Of a stretch of 64,000 bases of DNA, positions 16,569 to 25,930 are shown piece after piece. How positions within the stretch are numbered: the stretch's first letter is position 1; every line of letters begins with the position of its first letter. This DNA comes from Lacticaseibacillus absianus (GTDB lineage: Bacteria; Bacillota; Bacilli; Lactobacillales; Lactobacillaceae), in assembly GCF_013407595.1 (NCBI RefSeq), contig NZ_JABEKX010000002.1:868001-932000 (forward strand), read 5' to 3'. A program made the position numbers and the translations under genes. The notes below the pieces were generated by a model that saw only the letters and a list, made by a program, of their open reading frames with translations, searched no databases and was not told where the DNA came from.

Positions 16569-19500
16569 TCAGGCGTGCTTCTGATCGGTCGCGAGCTGGT
16601 CCAGCGAGACCGCGACCATCTTGGACACCCCAGATTCCTGCATCGTCACGCCGTAGAGCATATTGGCCGCCAGCATCGTGCCGCGGCGGTGGGTGATGAC
16701 GATGAACTGAGTGTCAGAGCTGTAATGCTTCAGGAATTCCCCGAAGCGGTTGACGTTGACTTCATCCAGACTGGCCTCGACCTCGTCGAGGATCGAAAAC
16801 GGCACCGGCCGCACCTGCAAGATCGCAAACAGCAACACGATCGCCGTTAGCGCGCGCTCGCCCCCGCTCAGCAGGGACAGGCGCTGCAGCTTTTTGCCCG
16901 GCGGCTCCGCCGAGATCTCCAAGCCGGTGTTCAGCAAGTCATCCGGGTCGGTCAGCGACAGGTGGGCGGCGCCGCCGCCGAACATCCGGGGAAAAATATC
17001 CATGAAAGCCGCGTTGGTCGCGTCAAACATCTCCTTGAACCGGACCTTGACCTCCTCGTCCAGCTCGCCCATCGTGTCGAGCAGCTGCTGCTTCGCGTCG
17101 AGCAGATCCGTCTGCTGCTTGGTGAGAAAATCATAGCGGGTCTTGACGTTCTCGTACTCGGCGACCGCATTGGGGTTGATCGGTCCGAGTTCATCCAACC
17201 CGCGCTTGAGCAGCTTGAGCTGAGAGCGGAGCACCGGCAGATCAGCGGCTTGGTCCGACGTCGCCGCCAGCGCAGCTTCGTAAGTCAGCTGGTAAGTCTC
17301 GGCCAGTGTGCTCAGCCGGTTCTCCAAGTTGATCTTGATCCGGTTAAGGCTGACGCTTTGCTGTTCGGAATCCGCCATTGCCTGGTGCTGTTGGGTATAG
17401 GTGGTGGTGATCTGCGCGGAGACCTGACTGAGTTCGCCGCGGTTCGCCGCTTTGGCCTTCGTCACCCGGTCTTGCGTCGCCCGGAGCTGCTTGGTGCTGG
17501 CCTCAAGGGCGGCGATCGCCTTGGCGCGGTCTTCCTTGTCGTGGGCGTTGGACTGCGCGTCTTGTTGGATCTTCGCGATCCGCGTGGTCAGCTGCTCGAC
17601 TGCCTGGCGGTTGGCCACCAGCGTCTCGTTCCACTGGCCGAGCTGTGTCGCCGTGGTTTTCTGATCGTTCTTGAGCACCGCCAGCTCCGTCTGCAACCGG
17701 CTGAGCTCGGCCTGAGTGACAGACGCGTCCTGGCTGGCCTGACTGAGCGCCTGCTTGACCTGATCGATCGTCGCCTGCTTGGCGCTGATCACGGCTTCCA
17801 GCTCGCTCGCCCGGCTGGCCAACGTCTCGATCTGGCCGGCGTAGTCTTCACCACCGTCGACCGAGAGCTGCAACGCCTTACGCTGACGCTGTAGTTGCGT
17901 CAGACTGTCGGTCTGCGCCTCGAGCTGGGCGGCCTGCGCCGTGTGTGCGGCCTGCGCCGCCTGCAAGGCCGCCTGCGTTTGGGTGGCCGCCGCTTGGGCC
18001 GCGGCGAGGGCAGATCGCAACTCACCAAGCTTGACTTGCTGCTGCGTCAGCGCTTCTTGCATCTGCCGCAACTGCGCACGCAACTCGGTGACCTCCTGCG
18101 TGCGGGCGAGCGGCGAGCTCCCCTGCTTCTTGGTTTGGCCCCCGGTCATCGCCCCGCCTGGGGTCAAGATGTCGCCATCCAGTGTCACGATCCGGTAGCG
18201 GTGAGCGGTCAGGTTCGCGAGCCGGATGCCAGCGTCCAGCGTCTCGGCCACGATCAGACTGCCCAGCAAGTTGCGCATCACGCTGCCAACTTCTTCGCGG
18301 AAGCGCACGAGCTCGGCCCCGACCCCGACGTAGCCGGGTTGGCCGGTCAGTTCACGCACGGTGGATTCAGGGAGTGAGCGTGGCCGCACGACGGCGGTCG
18401 GCAAGAAGGTCGCGCGGCCAGCACGCGTCTGCTTGAGGTAGCCGATCGCCTGCTTGGCTGCCTGTTCGGTGGTGGTGACCACTGCCTGCAGGTTGCCCCC
18501 CAGCGCGACATCCAGCGCCTGCTGGTACTCGGCTGGCACTGACAGGAGTTCGGCGACCGCCCCGATCACGCCAGGCAGGTCCGCCTTGTGCTTCAGCACG
18601 GCCCGGACGCCGGAGAAGAAGCCGGCGTAGTCGTCCTTAAGCTCCTGAAGCGTCTCGTAACGCGACTTAGCTCGTTGATAGAGCGTCCCGGCCTGCGCAT
18701 AGCGCTCTTGGGCGTCGGCGTAACGTGCTTGCGCCGCTTCGGCCGCCGCTTGCGCGCTGGCGTGCGTCGTCTGGGCCGCTTCAGCCTGCGCGTGCAAGTC
18801 GGCCACTGTGGCGGTCAAGTCGTCAACGGCTGCCTGTTGCGCGGTCACCCGCCGGTTCAGCTCCTGGATCCGCTGATGCTCGGCTTGATTCTGCGATTCG
18901 GCAACTTGTTGGTCCTTCTTGGCCGCATTCAGCGCGTTGCGCGTATCCGCTTGCTGACGCAGGAGGTCGATGTACGCGCTCTGCGCGTCCTCCAGCTGCG
19001 CGTTGAGCTCGGCCGGGCTCTGCGCGGCCTCATCTAAGCCACTGAGCTGCGTCGTCAGCGCTTTGACCTTGGCTTTTTGCGTCGCCTGCAGGTCGTGCAG
19101 GTCTGCCTGCCGCGCCAACGCGCCAGCGACTTGCGTCTTCGCTGTGTCGAGTTGCGTCTGCAGTTCGCTCAGCGTCGCCTGGGCATTGTTGACCCGTTCA
19201 GTCGACAGGTTCGCCTCACCGGTCAGATTCTCGAGCCGCATCGACTGGCTCAACAGCTCATCGTTGACCTGGTTCAGCTCGGCTTCCAGCGCCTGATCGC
19301 GCGCCGTCAGGCCTTCCGATTTGTCCTCTAGCCGCTTGGCCTGCTCGGTCAGCGCCGCGACGGTCTGGTGCGTCACCTGCGCCTGCTGCTGCGTGGTCGT
19401 CTGCTCCGCCGCCAGCGCTTGGATCTCCAACGCCAGGATCGACTTGTGGACCCGCGTGTAATCCGCCGTCTGCCGCTCGAAGTCACGGGCCAGCGAGGCT

Positions 19501-20123
19501 TGCTCCGCCAGCGGCGTCACTTGGTGGTGCAGCTCGGTGATGATGTCGTTGACGCGATCGAGGTTATCGTCGGTTTCGCGTAGCTCTTTTTCGGCTTTTT
19601 GCTTCTGCAGCTTGTACTTCAAGACGCCGGCGGCCTCTTCGAGGATGCCACGCCGGTCTTCTGGCTTCGAGTTGAAGATCGCTTCGACGCGCCCCTGAGA
19701 GATGAAGGAGAAGCTCTCCTTGCCCAGGCCCGAATCCATGAACAGATCGACGATGTCCTTGAGGCGAACGTTCTGGTTGTTGATCAGAAAGTCGGACTCC
19801 CCATCACGATAAAGCCGGCGGGTCACAGTGACGGTCGCCGGCTGATTCTTGAGGTACCCATCTGCGTTATCGAAGGTCATCGCCACTTCCGCCCGGTTCA
19901 GCGGTGGCCGCGCAGCGGTGCCGGCGAAGATCACGTCGCCCATCTTCTCCCCGCGCAGACTTTTGGCGCTTTGCTCCCCGAGCGTCCAACGGATCGCCTC
20001 GGTGATGTTGCTCTTCCCGCTCCCGTTCGGCCCGACGATGCCGGTCAGTCCAGAAACGAACTCGATCTCAGTCTTATCCGCGAAGGACTTGAAGCCGTTG
20101 ATCGTGAGATGTGTTAATTGCAT
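16569..20123 (-). CDS. smc: Chromosome segregation ATPase Smc
   Basis: About 1,184 residues, full length. N-terminal Walker A (VGPNGSGKSN), two very long Ala/Gln-rich coiled coils, and a central hinge (about 500-660, around LPGVIGAVAEL and LTPGGAMTGG). C-terminal signature LLSGGERALTA and Walker B SILDEVEASLDEVN. It forms the condensin core with ScpA/ScpB, which are not in this window. The ATG at 20123 (MQLTHLTINGFKSF) is preferred over a GTG at 20132 that overlaps the rnc stop. Its ribosome-binding site is weak, so coupling to rnc is likely. Confidence 0.97.
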   Translation of the reverse strand: MQLTHLTINGFKSFADKTEIEFVSGLTGIVGPNGSGKSNITEAIRWTLGEQSAKSLRGEKMGDVIFAGTAARPPLNRAEVAMTFDNADGYLKNQPATVTVTRRLYRDGESDFLINNQNVRLKDIVDLFMDSGLGKESFSFISQGRVEAIFNSKPEDRRGILEEAAGVLKYKLQKQKAEKELRETDDNLDRVNDIITELHHQVTPLAEQASLARDFERQTADYTRVHKSILALEIQALAAEQTTTQQQAQVTHQTVAALTEQAKRLEDKSEGLTARDQALEAELNQVNDELLSQSMRLENLTGEANLSTERVNNAQATLSELQTQLDTAKTQVAGALARQADLHDLQATQKAKVKALTTQLSGLDEAAQSPAELNAQLEDAQSAYIDLLRQQADTRNALNAAKKDQQVAESQNQAEHQRIQELNRRVTAQQAAVDDLTATVADLHAQAEAAQTTHASAQAAAEAAQARYADAQERYAQAGTLYQRAKSRYETLQELKDDYAGFFSGVRAVLKHKADLPGVIGAVAELLSVPAEYQQALDVALGGNLQAVVTTTEQAAKQAIGYLKQTRAGRATFLPTAVVRPRSLPESTVRELTGQPGYVGVGAELVRFREEVGSVMRNLLGSLIVAETLDAGIRLANLTAHRYRIVTLDGDILTPGGAMTGGQTKKQGSSPLARTQEVTELRAQLRQMQEALTQQQVKLGELRSALAAAQAAATQTQAALQAAQAAHTAQAAQLEAQTDSLTQLQRQRKALQLSVDGGEDYAGQIETLASRASELEAVISAKQATIDQVKQALSQASQDASVTQAELSRLQTELAVLKNDQKTTATQLGQWNETLVANRQAVEQLTTRIAKIQQDAQSNAHDKEDRAKAIAALEASTKQLRATQDRVTKAKAANRGELSQVSAQITTTYTQQHQAMADSEQQSVSLNRIKINLENRLSTLAETYQLTYEAALAATSDQAADLPVLRSQLKLLKRGLDELGPINPNAVAEYENVKTRYDFLTKQQTDLLDAKQQLLDTMGELDEEVKVRFKEMFDATNAAFMDIFPRMFGGGAAHLSLTDPDDLLNTGLEISAEPPGKKLQRLSLLSGGERALTAIVLLFAILQVRPVPFSILDEVEASLDEVNVNRFGEFLKHYSSDTQFIVITHRRGTMLAANMLYGVTMQESGVSKMVAVSLDQLATDQKHA

Positions 20124-20128
20124 TCGAT

Positions 20129-20836
20129 TCACTCACTCGCATTAGATTGGAGTCGCAACAGTGCGTCGTTGGCCGCCGCTTGCTCGGCCGCCTTCTTGTT
20201 CTTCCCGAGCCCGGTGCCCAGCACCTCGCCGTCCACCGTCACCTCGACTTTGAACTGTCGGTCATGCGCCGGGCCGCTTTCGGCCACGAGGCGGTAGGCG
20301 ATCAGCACCTCCCCGTTTTGCTGCACGAACTCCTGCAGTGCCGTCTTGTGGTCCATGTTCGCCGCGTACTCGCCGGCATCGATCTTCGGGAAGATCACTT
20401 GCTCGGCGAAGTGGATGTTCGCTTCACGCCCCTGATCGAGGTACAACGCGCCGTTGAAGGCCTCGAATAGGTCCTCGAGCAGCGTCTTGCGCTGCCGCGC
20501 ACCGGCATTTTCCTCGCCCTTGCCCAACTTGATGTACTGATCGAAGTGGGCCTCTTTGGCAAACGCAGAAAAGCTCTTGGTCTGCACGATCGCCGCCCGC
20601 ATGCGGGTCAGCTTGCCTTCTGGCAGGTCAGGAAAGTGGCGGTACAAATAATCTGATACCGTGAGCTCGAGCACCGCGTCGCCCAGGAACTCCAGACGTT
20701 CATTGTCCTTGAGCCCAAGTTCCTTGTGTTCGTTCACGTACGAGGAGTGGGTGAAGGCTTCGTCGAGCAACGCCAGATCGCGAAACTCGATCCCGTAGCG
20801 CTGCCGCAGTTCACTCACGAACTCTGATGCAACCAT
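20129..20836 (-). CDS. rnc: Ribonuclease III
   Basis: A 235-residue double-strand-specific endonuclease. The catalytic signature NERLEFLGDAVLELTVSDYL (about residues 40-59) and the second acidic site near ALYLDQGREAN are present, followed by a C-terminal dsRNA-binding domain ending with KKAAEQAAANDALL. The ATG at 20836 is chosen because GGAGGGGG lies between it and a start seven codons upstream. It is first gene of rnc-smc-ftsY. Confidence 0.97.
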   Translation of the reverse strand: MVASEFVSELRQRYGIEFRDLALLDEAFTHSSYVNEHKELGLKDNERLEFLGDAVLELTVSDYLYRHFPDLPEGKLTRMRAAIVQTKSFSAFAKEAHFDQYIKLGKGEENAGARQRKTLLEDLFEAFNGALYLDQGREANIHFAEQVIFPKIDAGEYAANMDHKTALQEFVQQNGEVLIAYRLVAESGPAHDRQFKVEVTVDGEVLGTGLGKNKKAAEQAAANDALLRLQSNASE

Positions 20837-20878
20837 GTGTAATCCCCCTCCGTGCATTGATGCGCACTATTCTTCACT

Positions 20879-20884
20879 ATTATA
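20879..20884 (-). promoter_or_regulatory. -10 element of the rnc-smc-ftsY promoter
   Basis: A perfect TATAAT on the minus strand about 40 nt before the rnc start. The matching -35 (TGGCAT at 17 bp) is weak. Confidence 0.55.
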
Positions 20885-20951
20885 CAAGTCGACCACCCCA
20901 AATGCCACTCACCCCGCCAATTCCGTGGCATTGACGACTGAATCAGCGCAC

Positions 20952-20979
20952 ACAAAAACACCCGCATTCAGCGGGTGTT
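20952..20979 (-). terminator. oppA terminator
   Basis: A perfect 9-bp stem AACACCCGC (20957-20965 with 20971-20979) followed by TTTTTG on the minus strand. It ends the opp operon. Confidence 0.9.
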
Positions 20980-20989
20980 CTCGTCACGC

Positions 20990-22786
20990 TTACTTGGTTG
21001 CTGGAGAATCAGCAGTAAGCTGGATGTCTTGCCATTGGGTCCCTTCGGAGCCGTAGGAGACATTGTAGTTCTTGACGCGCTTGTTGACTGGCGATACCGT
21101 CATGCTGTATTGCAGTGGCACAACGTAGGCCTGATCAAGGGCGTAATCTTGCCACTTCTTGAAGGCTTCAACACGGTGTGCTTCATCCAGGGAAGCCTCG
21201 GAGTCGATGTCATCAAGCAGCTTCGTGTTTTCGTCAGAGACGAAACGGGAGAAGTTATACGGCGCCGCAGCGGAGTACAGGTCAGCTGGGGAAGGTTCGG
21301 AAGAAACGCCCCATGCACCGGTGAAGACATCCACGTCCTTGGTGTCGTTTTGGACCTTGTCGTAGAAGTTGTTGAAGTCGAGCAGACGCCCGGAGGTCAG
21401 CTGAACGCGCAGACCGATCTTCTTCCACTGCTGGATGTTGTTCTGAGCGATCGCTTCAGCGGCTTCACTCCCGGACATCGCGGCGAAGTTGATGGTCAGC
21501 TTCTTGCCGTCTGGGTCGGTCCGGTAGCCGTCTTTGCCCTTCTTGTAGCCCGCCTTGTCAAGCAACTTGTTCGCCTTGTCCAGGTTCAGGGTGTAGCCCT
21601 TCGCGTTGGAGTGGAACTTGCCGAAGATCGGTGGGATCAGAGTGTTCGCGGTGGTCCGCAGGCCGCCAGCGTAGAACTTGTTGTTGACTTCGTCTTCGTT
21701 GAGCGCGTAAGCCATCGCCTGACGCAGCGACTTGTTGTTCATCTTCGCGTTCTTGTCCATGACGTTGATGTTCTTCTTCTTATCGAACTTCCCAAGCTTG
21801 AAGCCCATGTAGCTGTAGTACAGCTCTTCTTTACCCAAGTTGACGTAGCCCGGAACTTTCTTCCAGTTGTCATACGTGGTCGTTGGCATTTTGAGGACCG
21901 TATCGTACTTGTGGTTCTTCAGCGCAGCCGCCGCCGTGGAGGTCGAAACGACTTCCATGGTGATCTTGTCGAGCTTCGCGACCCCTTTGTAGTAGTACTT
22001 GTTCGGGGTGAACTCAACGGACTGGCCCGCAACGATCTTGCTGATGGCGAATGGCCCGAAGAACAGTGGGTGCTTACGGATCTTGTCGCTCTTGACCATG
22101 TCCTTGAACGCGACGTCCTTGAGGTAGTGGTACGGCGCAGCGCTTTCGAGGAAGTAGCCGTTACCGGACTGGGTGAAGCCAGGCTTCATTTCCTTGAAGT
22201 GCAGGACAACCGTCTTGCCGTTTTCACCGTCAGGCATCTCGAGCCCGGAGATCTTGTCGGACTTACCCGCGTTGTATTCTTCCAACCCTTCAAGGTTCAA
22301 CAGCGCCCCGGTCAGACGGGAAGTATCGGAGTCCTTGTTGGCGACCTGTTCGTAGGCGAATTCGTAGTCCTTCGCGGTCACAGGCTGGCCGTCAGACCAC
22401 TTGACGTTGTCCTTGATCTTGATGGTCGCGGTCTTAGCGTCGTTATCGAACTTGATCGAAGCGGCCCCATCGTTAGTGAACTTGAATTCGCTGTCCGTGG
22501 AGAACAAGGATTCAGCTGCTGGGCCCATGAAGTCAGCATCATAGGCGTCATCGTAGTACTGTTCGCTGAAGACCCCCTTGAACGGCTGGTCGATGGCGAC
22601 CCCGATCTTCATCGTGCCGCCCTTGATGGCAGCCTTGTCACTCTTGTACGCCGTCGCAAAGCTGACGCTCTTGGTGGTGGTACTTGAGGTGTTCTTGCTC
22701 GTGTCACTCTTGCCGCCACAGGCAACCAGCAGGATGCTCAGTGCAGCGGTAAGGGTAACATATCCAAATGCGGATTTCTTCTTCAT
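20990..22786 (-). CDS. oppA: Oligopeptide ABC transporter substrate-binding lipoprotein
   Basis: A 598-residue family-5 solute-binding protein. The N-terminus is a lipoprotein signal (MKKKSAFGYVTL, hydrophobic core, lipobox LVAC with the lipidated Cys at 23) followed by a Ser/Thr-rich linker. Family features include VKWSDGQPVTAKDYEFA and the QAMAYALNEDEV segment. It captures oligopeptides outside the cell and delivers them to OppBC. It is last gene of oppDFBCA but carries its own strong promoter at 22862-22890, consistent with the need for excess binding protein. Confidence 0.95.
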   Translation of the reverse strand: MKKKSAFGYVTLTAALSILLVACGGKSDTSKNTSSTTTKSVSFATAYKSDKAAIKGGTMKIGVAIDQPFKGVFSEQYYDDAYDADFMGPAAESLFSTDSEFKFTNDGAASIKFDNDAKTATIKIKDNVKWSDGQPVTAKDYEFAYEQVANKDSDTSRLTGALLNLEGLEEYNAGKSDKISGLEMPDGENGKTVVLHFKEMKPGFTQSGNGYFLESAAPYHYLKDVAFKDMVKSDKIRKHPLFFGPFAISKIVAGQSVEFTPNKYYYKGVAKLDKITMEVVSTSTAAAALKNHKYDTVLKMPTTTYDNWKKVPGYVNLGKEELYYSYMGFKLGKFDKKKNINVMDKNAKMNNKSLRQAMAYALNEDEVNNKFYAGGLRTTANTLIPPIFGKFHSNAKGYTLNLDKANKLLDKAGYKKGKDGYRTDPDGKKLTINFAAMSGSEAAEAIAQNNIQQWKKIGLRVQLTSGRLLDFNNFYDKVQNDTKDVDVFTGAWGVSSEPSPADLYSAAAPYNFSRFVSDENTKLLDDIDSEASLDEAHRVEAFKKWQDYALDQAYVVPLQYSMTVSPVNKRVKNYNVSYGSEGTQWQDIQLTADSPATK

Positions 22787-22861
22787 GAAGTTTCCCCCTT
22801 AAAATATCCAACCCTCAACAGTTATGTGATCCACAACGGTTGAACGCTTTCTGTGAACAAA

Positions 22862-22890
22862 ATGATAGCCTAATTAAAAAACATTGTCAA
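22862..22890 (-). promoter_or_regulatory. Strong internal promoter of oppA
   Basis: Perfect -35 TTGACA (22885-22890), 17-bp spacer, -10 TATCAT (22862-22867) on the minus strand in an AT-rich patch within the opp operon. Confidence 0.8.
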
Positions 22891-23002
22891 TACTAATTTT
22901 CACCATTTAGTCTCATTTTCGTCAAAAAATGCGTTCAGGCCGCAAAATTGCCCCTTCGACGGTGGATCGTCCCGCCGGATCATGCCCTTCGACATGCGTT
23001 AA

Positions 23003-23061
23003 CGGCGAGTTCGGTCGCCCGACTCGCCGCTAAGGCATGCCGTGCATCGAGATGCACGGCA
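23003..23061 (-). repeat. Two intercistronic hairpins between oppC and oppA
   Basis: A 10-bp stem with a 4-nt loop (23038-23047 with 23052-23061) lies just after oppC, followed by a second hairpin (CGGCGAGT at 23003-23010 with ACTCGCCG at 23022-23029, inner TCGG/CCGA). Neither has a T-run. They probably mark the 3' end of, or stabilise, the oppDFBC message. Confidence 0.6.
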
Positions 23062-23080
23062 ACCAATTCAGTTGTAACGC

Positions 23081-23992
23081 CTAGCCGCGGCGCTGACGGG
23101 AGTCCGCCGAGCGCTTGAGGGCCTGACCGACGAAGTTGATCGACATGGACAGGACCAGCAGCAAGAGCGCGGCTGGCAGCCAGACCCACCAACGGTCAAC
23201 GATGATCTCAGGCTGGGTCGCATACCCGATCAACGTCCCAAGCGACGGGGTGTTGTTCGGCAGACCGAAGCCCAGGAAGGCCAGCCCGGATTCGAGCCCG
23301 ATGGAGCTCGCGATGGTCAGCGTCAAGTCGGTGATGATGATTGACGAGATGTTCGGCAGCACGCCGCCGAACATGATCCGCAGGTTCGAGGTCCCGGAAG
23401 TCTTGGAGGCCATGACATAGTCACGCCGCCCCTGTGACAGGACCTGCGACCGGATCAGACGGACCGTCCCCATCCAGGAGAACAGCGTCATGATCCCGAT
23501 CAGCTTGAACTGGTTATAGTTCGGCACGATGGTGACCAGGACGATGATGATCAGGTTCCCTGGCAGAACCATCCAGAAGTCGACGACGCGCATGATCAGG
23601 TTGTCGACGAGGCCGCCGAAGTAGCCGGAGATCGTCCCGAGGACGATCCCGATCAGTTCGTTCAAGACCGCCACAGAGACCCCGATGAAGATCGAGTTGC
23701 GCGCGGCGACGACCAAGTACAAGAAGATGTCACGGCCACCATCATCGGTCCCCAGGATGAAACCGTTGACCCCTGGGGCCAAGTAGCGATCCATGATGTT
23801 GACCGAGGTGACGAGGTCGTTCGGGATGAAAAGCGTCCAGACGAAACTCCCGACCATGATGATCAACGCCAGGGCCAGCGAGACGATGGCCACCTTGTCC
23901 TTCAAGAATTCGCGCACGATCACCCGAAAGGCGGATGGCGATGGTTTGATTTCGGCGACTACAGCCGTCGTTTGGTTGTCATTGTTGTCCAT
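23081..23992 (-). CDS. oppC: Oligopeptide ABC transporter permease OppC
   Basis: A 303-residue inner-membrane permease with a cytoplasmic N-terminus, an extracellular loop after TM1, and the binding-protein-dependent EAA loop (MASKTSGTSNLRIMFGGVLP). It forms the pore with OppB. I chose the ATG at 23992, eight bases after AAAGGGGG, over the ATG at 23998, which is only two bases from it. The gene is 18 nt downstream of oppB. Confidence 0.93.
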   Translation of the reverse strand: MDNNDNQTTAVVAEIKPSPSAFRVIVREFLKDKVAIVSLALALIIMVGSFVWTLFIPNDLVTSVNIMDRYLAPGVNGFILGTDDGGRDIFLYLVVAARNSIFIGVSVAVLNELIGIVLGTISGYFGGLVDNLIMRVVDFWMVLPGNLIIIVLVTIVPNYNQFKLIGIMTLFSWMGTVRLIRSQVLSQGRRDYVMASKTSGTSNLRIMFGGVLPNISSIIITDLTLTIASSIGLESGLAFLGFGLPNNTPSLGTLIGYATQPEIIVDRWWVWLPAALLLLVLSMSINFVGQALKRSADSRQRRG

Positions 23993-24010
23993 TGTCATAT
24001 CCCCCTTTCA

Positions 24011-24973
24011 TTACTCGACACGGATGCGTGGGTCAACGATGCTCATGATGATGTCTGAGAGCAGGTTGCCCAGCAGCGTGAGGAAGCCGAATAGCAGCGT
24101 CAGTGCGGTGATCACGGAGTAGTCACGCGTCCCGATGGAGGAGATGAACAGTTGCCCCATCCCCTGATAAGAGAAGATGGTCTCGACGAAGATCGAGCCG
24201 CCGAGCAACCCTGTGATGGAGTTGCCCATGAACGCCGCGATCGGCAACAGGGAGTTACGCAGGATGTGCTTGGAGAAGACGACGCGCTCCGGCACCCCTT
24301 TAGAGCGGGCGGTGCGGACAAAGTCTTCGTTCGTGTTATCGATGACCCCGGCGCGCAGGTACTGGATCGTCCCAGACGTCGACAGTAACCCGGCGGTGAT
24401 CGCCGGCAGCAGGATGTGCTGGATGCGACTCAAGAAGTACCCGAAGGTCCCCGGGTCTGCTTCAAGCGACACGTACCCCGACGTCGGGAACCATTCCAGC
24501 ACGTACCCGAACAGTAACAGGGCAAACAGCAGGAACACGAAGCTCGGCACGGCAAGCAGGACGAAGGTGTAGACCTGGATCACTTTGTCGCGCATGGAAT
24601 CTTCGAAGCGCCCAGCAATGACCCCAAGCGGGATCGCCACAGTGTACGCCACGATCAGCGTGACCAGTGACAGCCAGAAGGTGTTCACAGCCCGGTCGCC
24701 GATCAGGCCGGTGACTGGCCGCTTAAAGGCGTAGCTCTGGCCCATGTCCCCTTGGAACAGGTTCGCGACCCACCGGAAGTATTGGGTCCACCACGGGTCA
24801 TTCAACCCGGCTTGCGCCCGAAGTTGGGCGATGTGGGCCGGGTCAGTTTGCGGTGTGATCAACCCCGTGAACGGATCCCCGGGCATCATCTTGGCCAGAA
24901 CGAAGACCATGACGCTCAGCAGGATCAACTGTGGGATCATCACTAAAAATCGTCTCAGAATGGTTTTCCACAT
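24011..24973 (-). CDS. oppB: Oligopeptide ABC transporter permease OppB
   Basis: A 320-residue permease: TM1 (about 10-30), a periplasmic-type loop with MPGDPFTGLI and DPWWTQYFRWV, five further helices, and the EAA loop (RTARSKGVPERVVFSKHILRN). It is the partner of OppC. The gene starts 3 nt after oppF, in the lactococcal/lactobacillar order oppD-F-B-C-A. Confidence 0.94.
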   Translation of the reverse strand: MWKTILRRFLVMIPQLILLSVMVFVLAKMMPGDPFTGLITPQTDPAHIAQLRAQAGLNDPWWTQYFRWVANLFQGDMGQSYAFKRPVTGLIGDRAVNTFWLSLVTLIVAYTVAIPLGVIAGRFEDSMRDKVIQVYTFVLLAVPSFVFLLFALLLFGYVLEWFPTSGYVSLEADPGTFGYFLSRIQHILLPAITAGLLSTSGTIQYLRAGVIDNTNEDFVRTARSKGVPERVVFSKHILRNSLLPIAAFMGNSITGLLGGSIFVETIFSYQGMGQLFISSIGTRDYSVITALTLLFGFLTLLGNLLSDIIMSIVDPRIRVE

Positions 24974-24976
24974 AGT

Positions 24977-25927
24977 CTACGCCTCCTCATCTTTCTTCAG
25001 CTCTGGCAGTGCCGCCCAGTGCGAATCAGTGATCTGCTGCAGGTCGTAGACACGGCCATTCTGGTCGTAGTAGCGGTTCTCTTCGTCCCGGAACTCCGCT
25101 TCGATCGCCTTGCGGTTCTCACGGTTGGCTTCACGGTTGGCCGGCTTGATGTCGGGGATCGCGGAGAGTAGCCGCTTCGTGTAGATATGGCGGGGATCGT
25201 TGTAGATGTCTTCACGGGAGCCGATCTCGACGAACCGCCCGCGGTGCATGATGGACATCGCCTTACACATGTGCTTGACGACCCCCAAGTCATGGGAGAT
25301 GAAGAGGTAGGAGATGTTGTACTGCTCCTGGATCCGCTTCATGAAGTTCAGCACCTGCGCTTGAACGGACAAGTCCAGCGCCGAGACGGGTTCATCGGCG
25401 ACGATCAGCTTCGGGTTGGTCGCAACGGCACGGGCGACGCCGATCCGCTGACGCTGCCCCCCGGAGAATTCGTGCGGGTACTTGTACATCGCATCGGATG
25501 GCATGCCGACGATGTCGAGCAGCTCCTGCACGCGCCGCCGTTCTTCATCCGGCGTCAGGCTGGAGAAGTTGCGGATTGGCTCTGCGATGATGTCTTCGAT
25601 GCGCTTGCGCGGGTTCAGACTGGACAAGGAGTCTTGGAAGATCATCTGAACGTCCTTGTTGTACTGCAGGCGCTTGCGGTTGCTCGCCTTGGTGATGTCT
25701 TCGCCCTTGTAGAAGATGTGCCCCGAGGTGACCGGCTCCAAGCCGACGATGGCCTTACCGATCGTCGACTTCCCGGAACCGGATTCCCCGATCAGCCCGT
25801 AAGTTTCCCCTTCTTCAATGTCGAAGTTGACCCCGTCGACGGCCAGCACGTGGTCCGTCACGCGGTTCCAGAACCCGCTACGGATCGGGTAGTGGATCTT
25901 AAGATCTCGAATTTCAATTAATGCCAT
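24977..25927 (-). CDS. oppF: Oligopeptide ABC transporter ATPase OppF
   Basis: A 316-residue ATPase with Walker A (GESGSGKST), signature FSGGQRQRIGVARA, Walker B LIVADEPVSALD and switch His (ISHDLGV), followed by the oligopeptide-transporter C-terminal extension typical of OppF. It heterodimerises with OppD to power import. It starts 3 nt after oppD. Confidence 0.94.
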   Translation of the reverse strand: MALIEIRDLKIHYPIRSGFWNRVTDHVLAVDGVNFDIEEGETYGLIGESGSGKSTIGKAIVGLEPVTSGHIFYKGEDITKASNRKRLQYNKDVQMIFQDSLSSLNPRKRIEDIIAEPIRNFSSLTPDEERRRVQELLDIVGMPSDAMYKYPHEFSGGQRQRIGVARAVATNPKLIVADEPVSALDLSVQAQVLNFMKRIQEQYNISYLFISHDLGVVKHMCKAMSIMHRGRFVEIGSREDIYNDPRHIYTKRLLSAIPDIKPANREANRENRKAIEAEFRDEENRYYDQNGRVYDLQQITDSHWAALPELKKDEEA

Positions 25928-25930
25928 AAG

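Noticed and set aside
16962-17894. Long plus-strand frames opposite smc
   Set aside because: Shadows of the Ala/Gln/Leu-rich coiled coil; composition is an artefact of the codon bias of the true strand.
20975-22687. 570-codon plus-strand frame opposite oppA
   Set aside because: It is the antisense shadow of a clear lipoprotein gene. Long opposite frames are expected in GC-rich DNA; it has no start signals or domains.
23003-23061. rho-independent terminator after oppC
   Set aside because: The hairpins are strong but no T-run follows on the minus strand, so I call them intercistronic hairpins.
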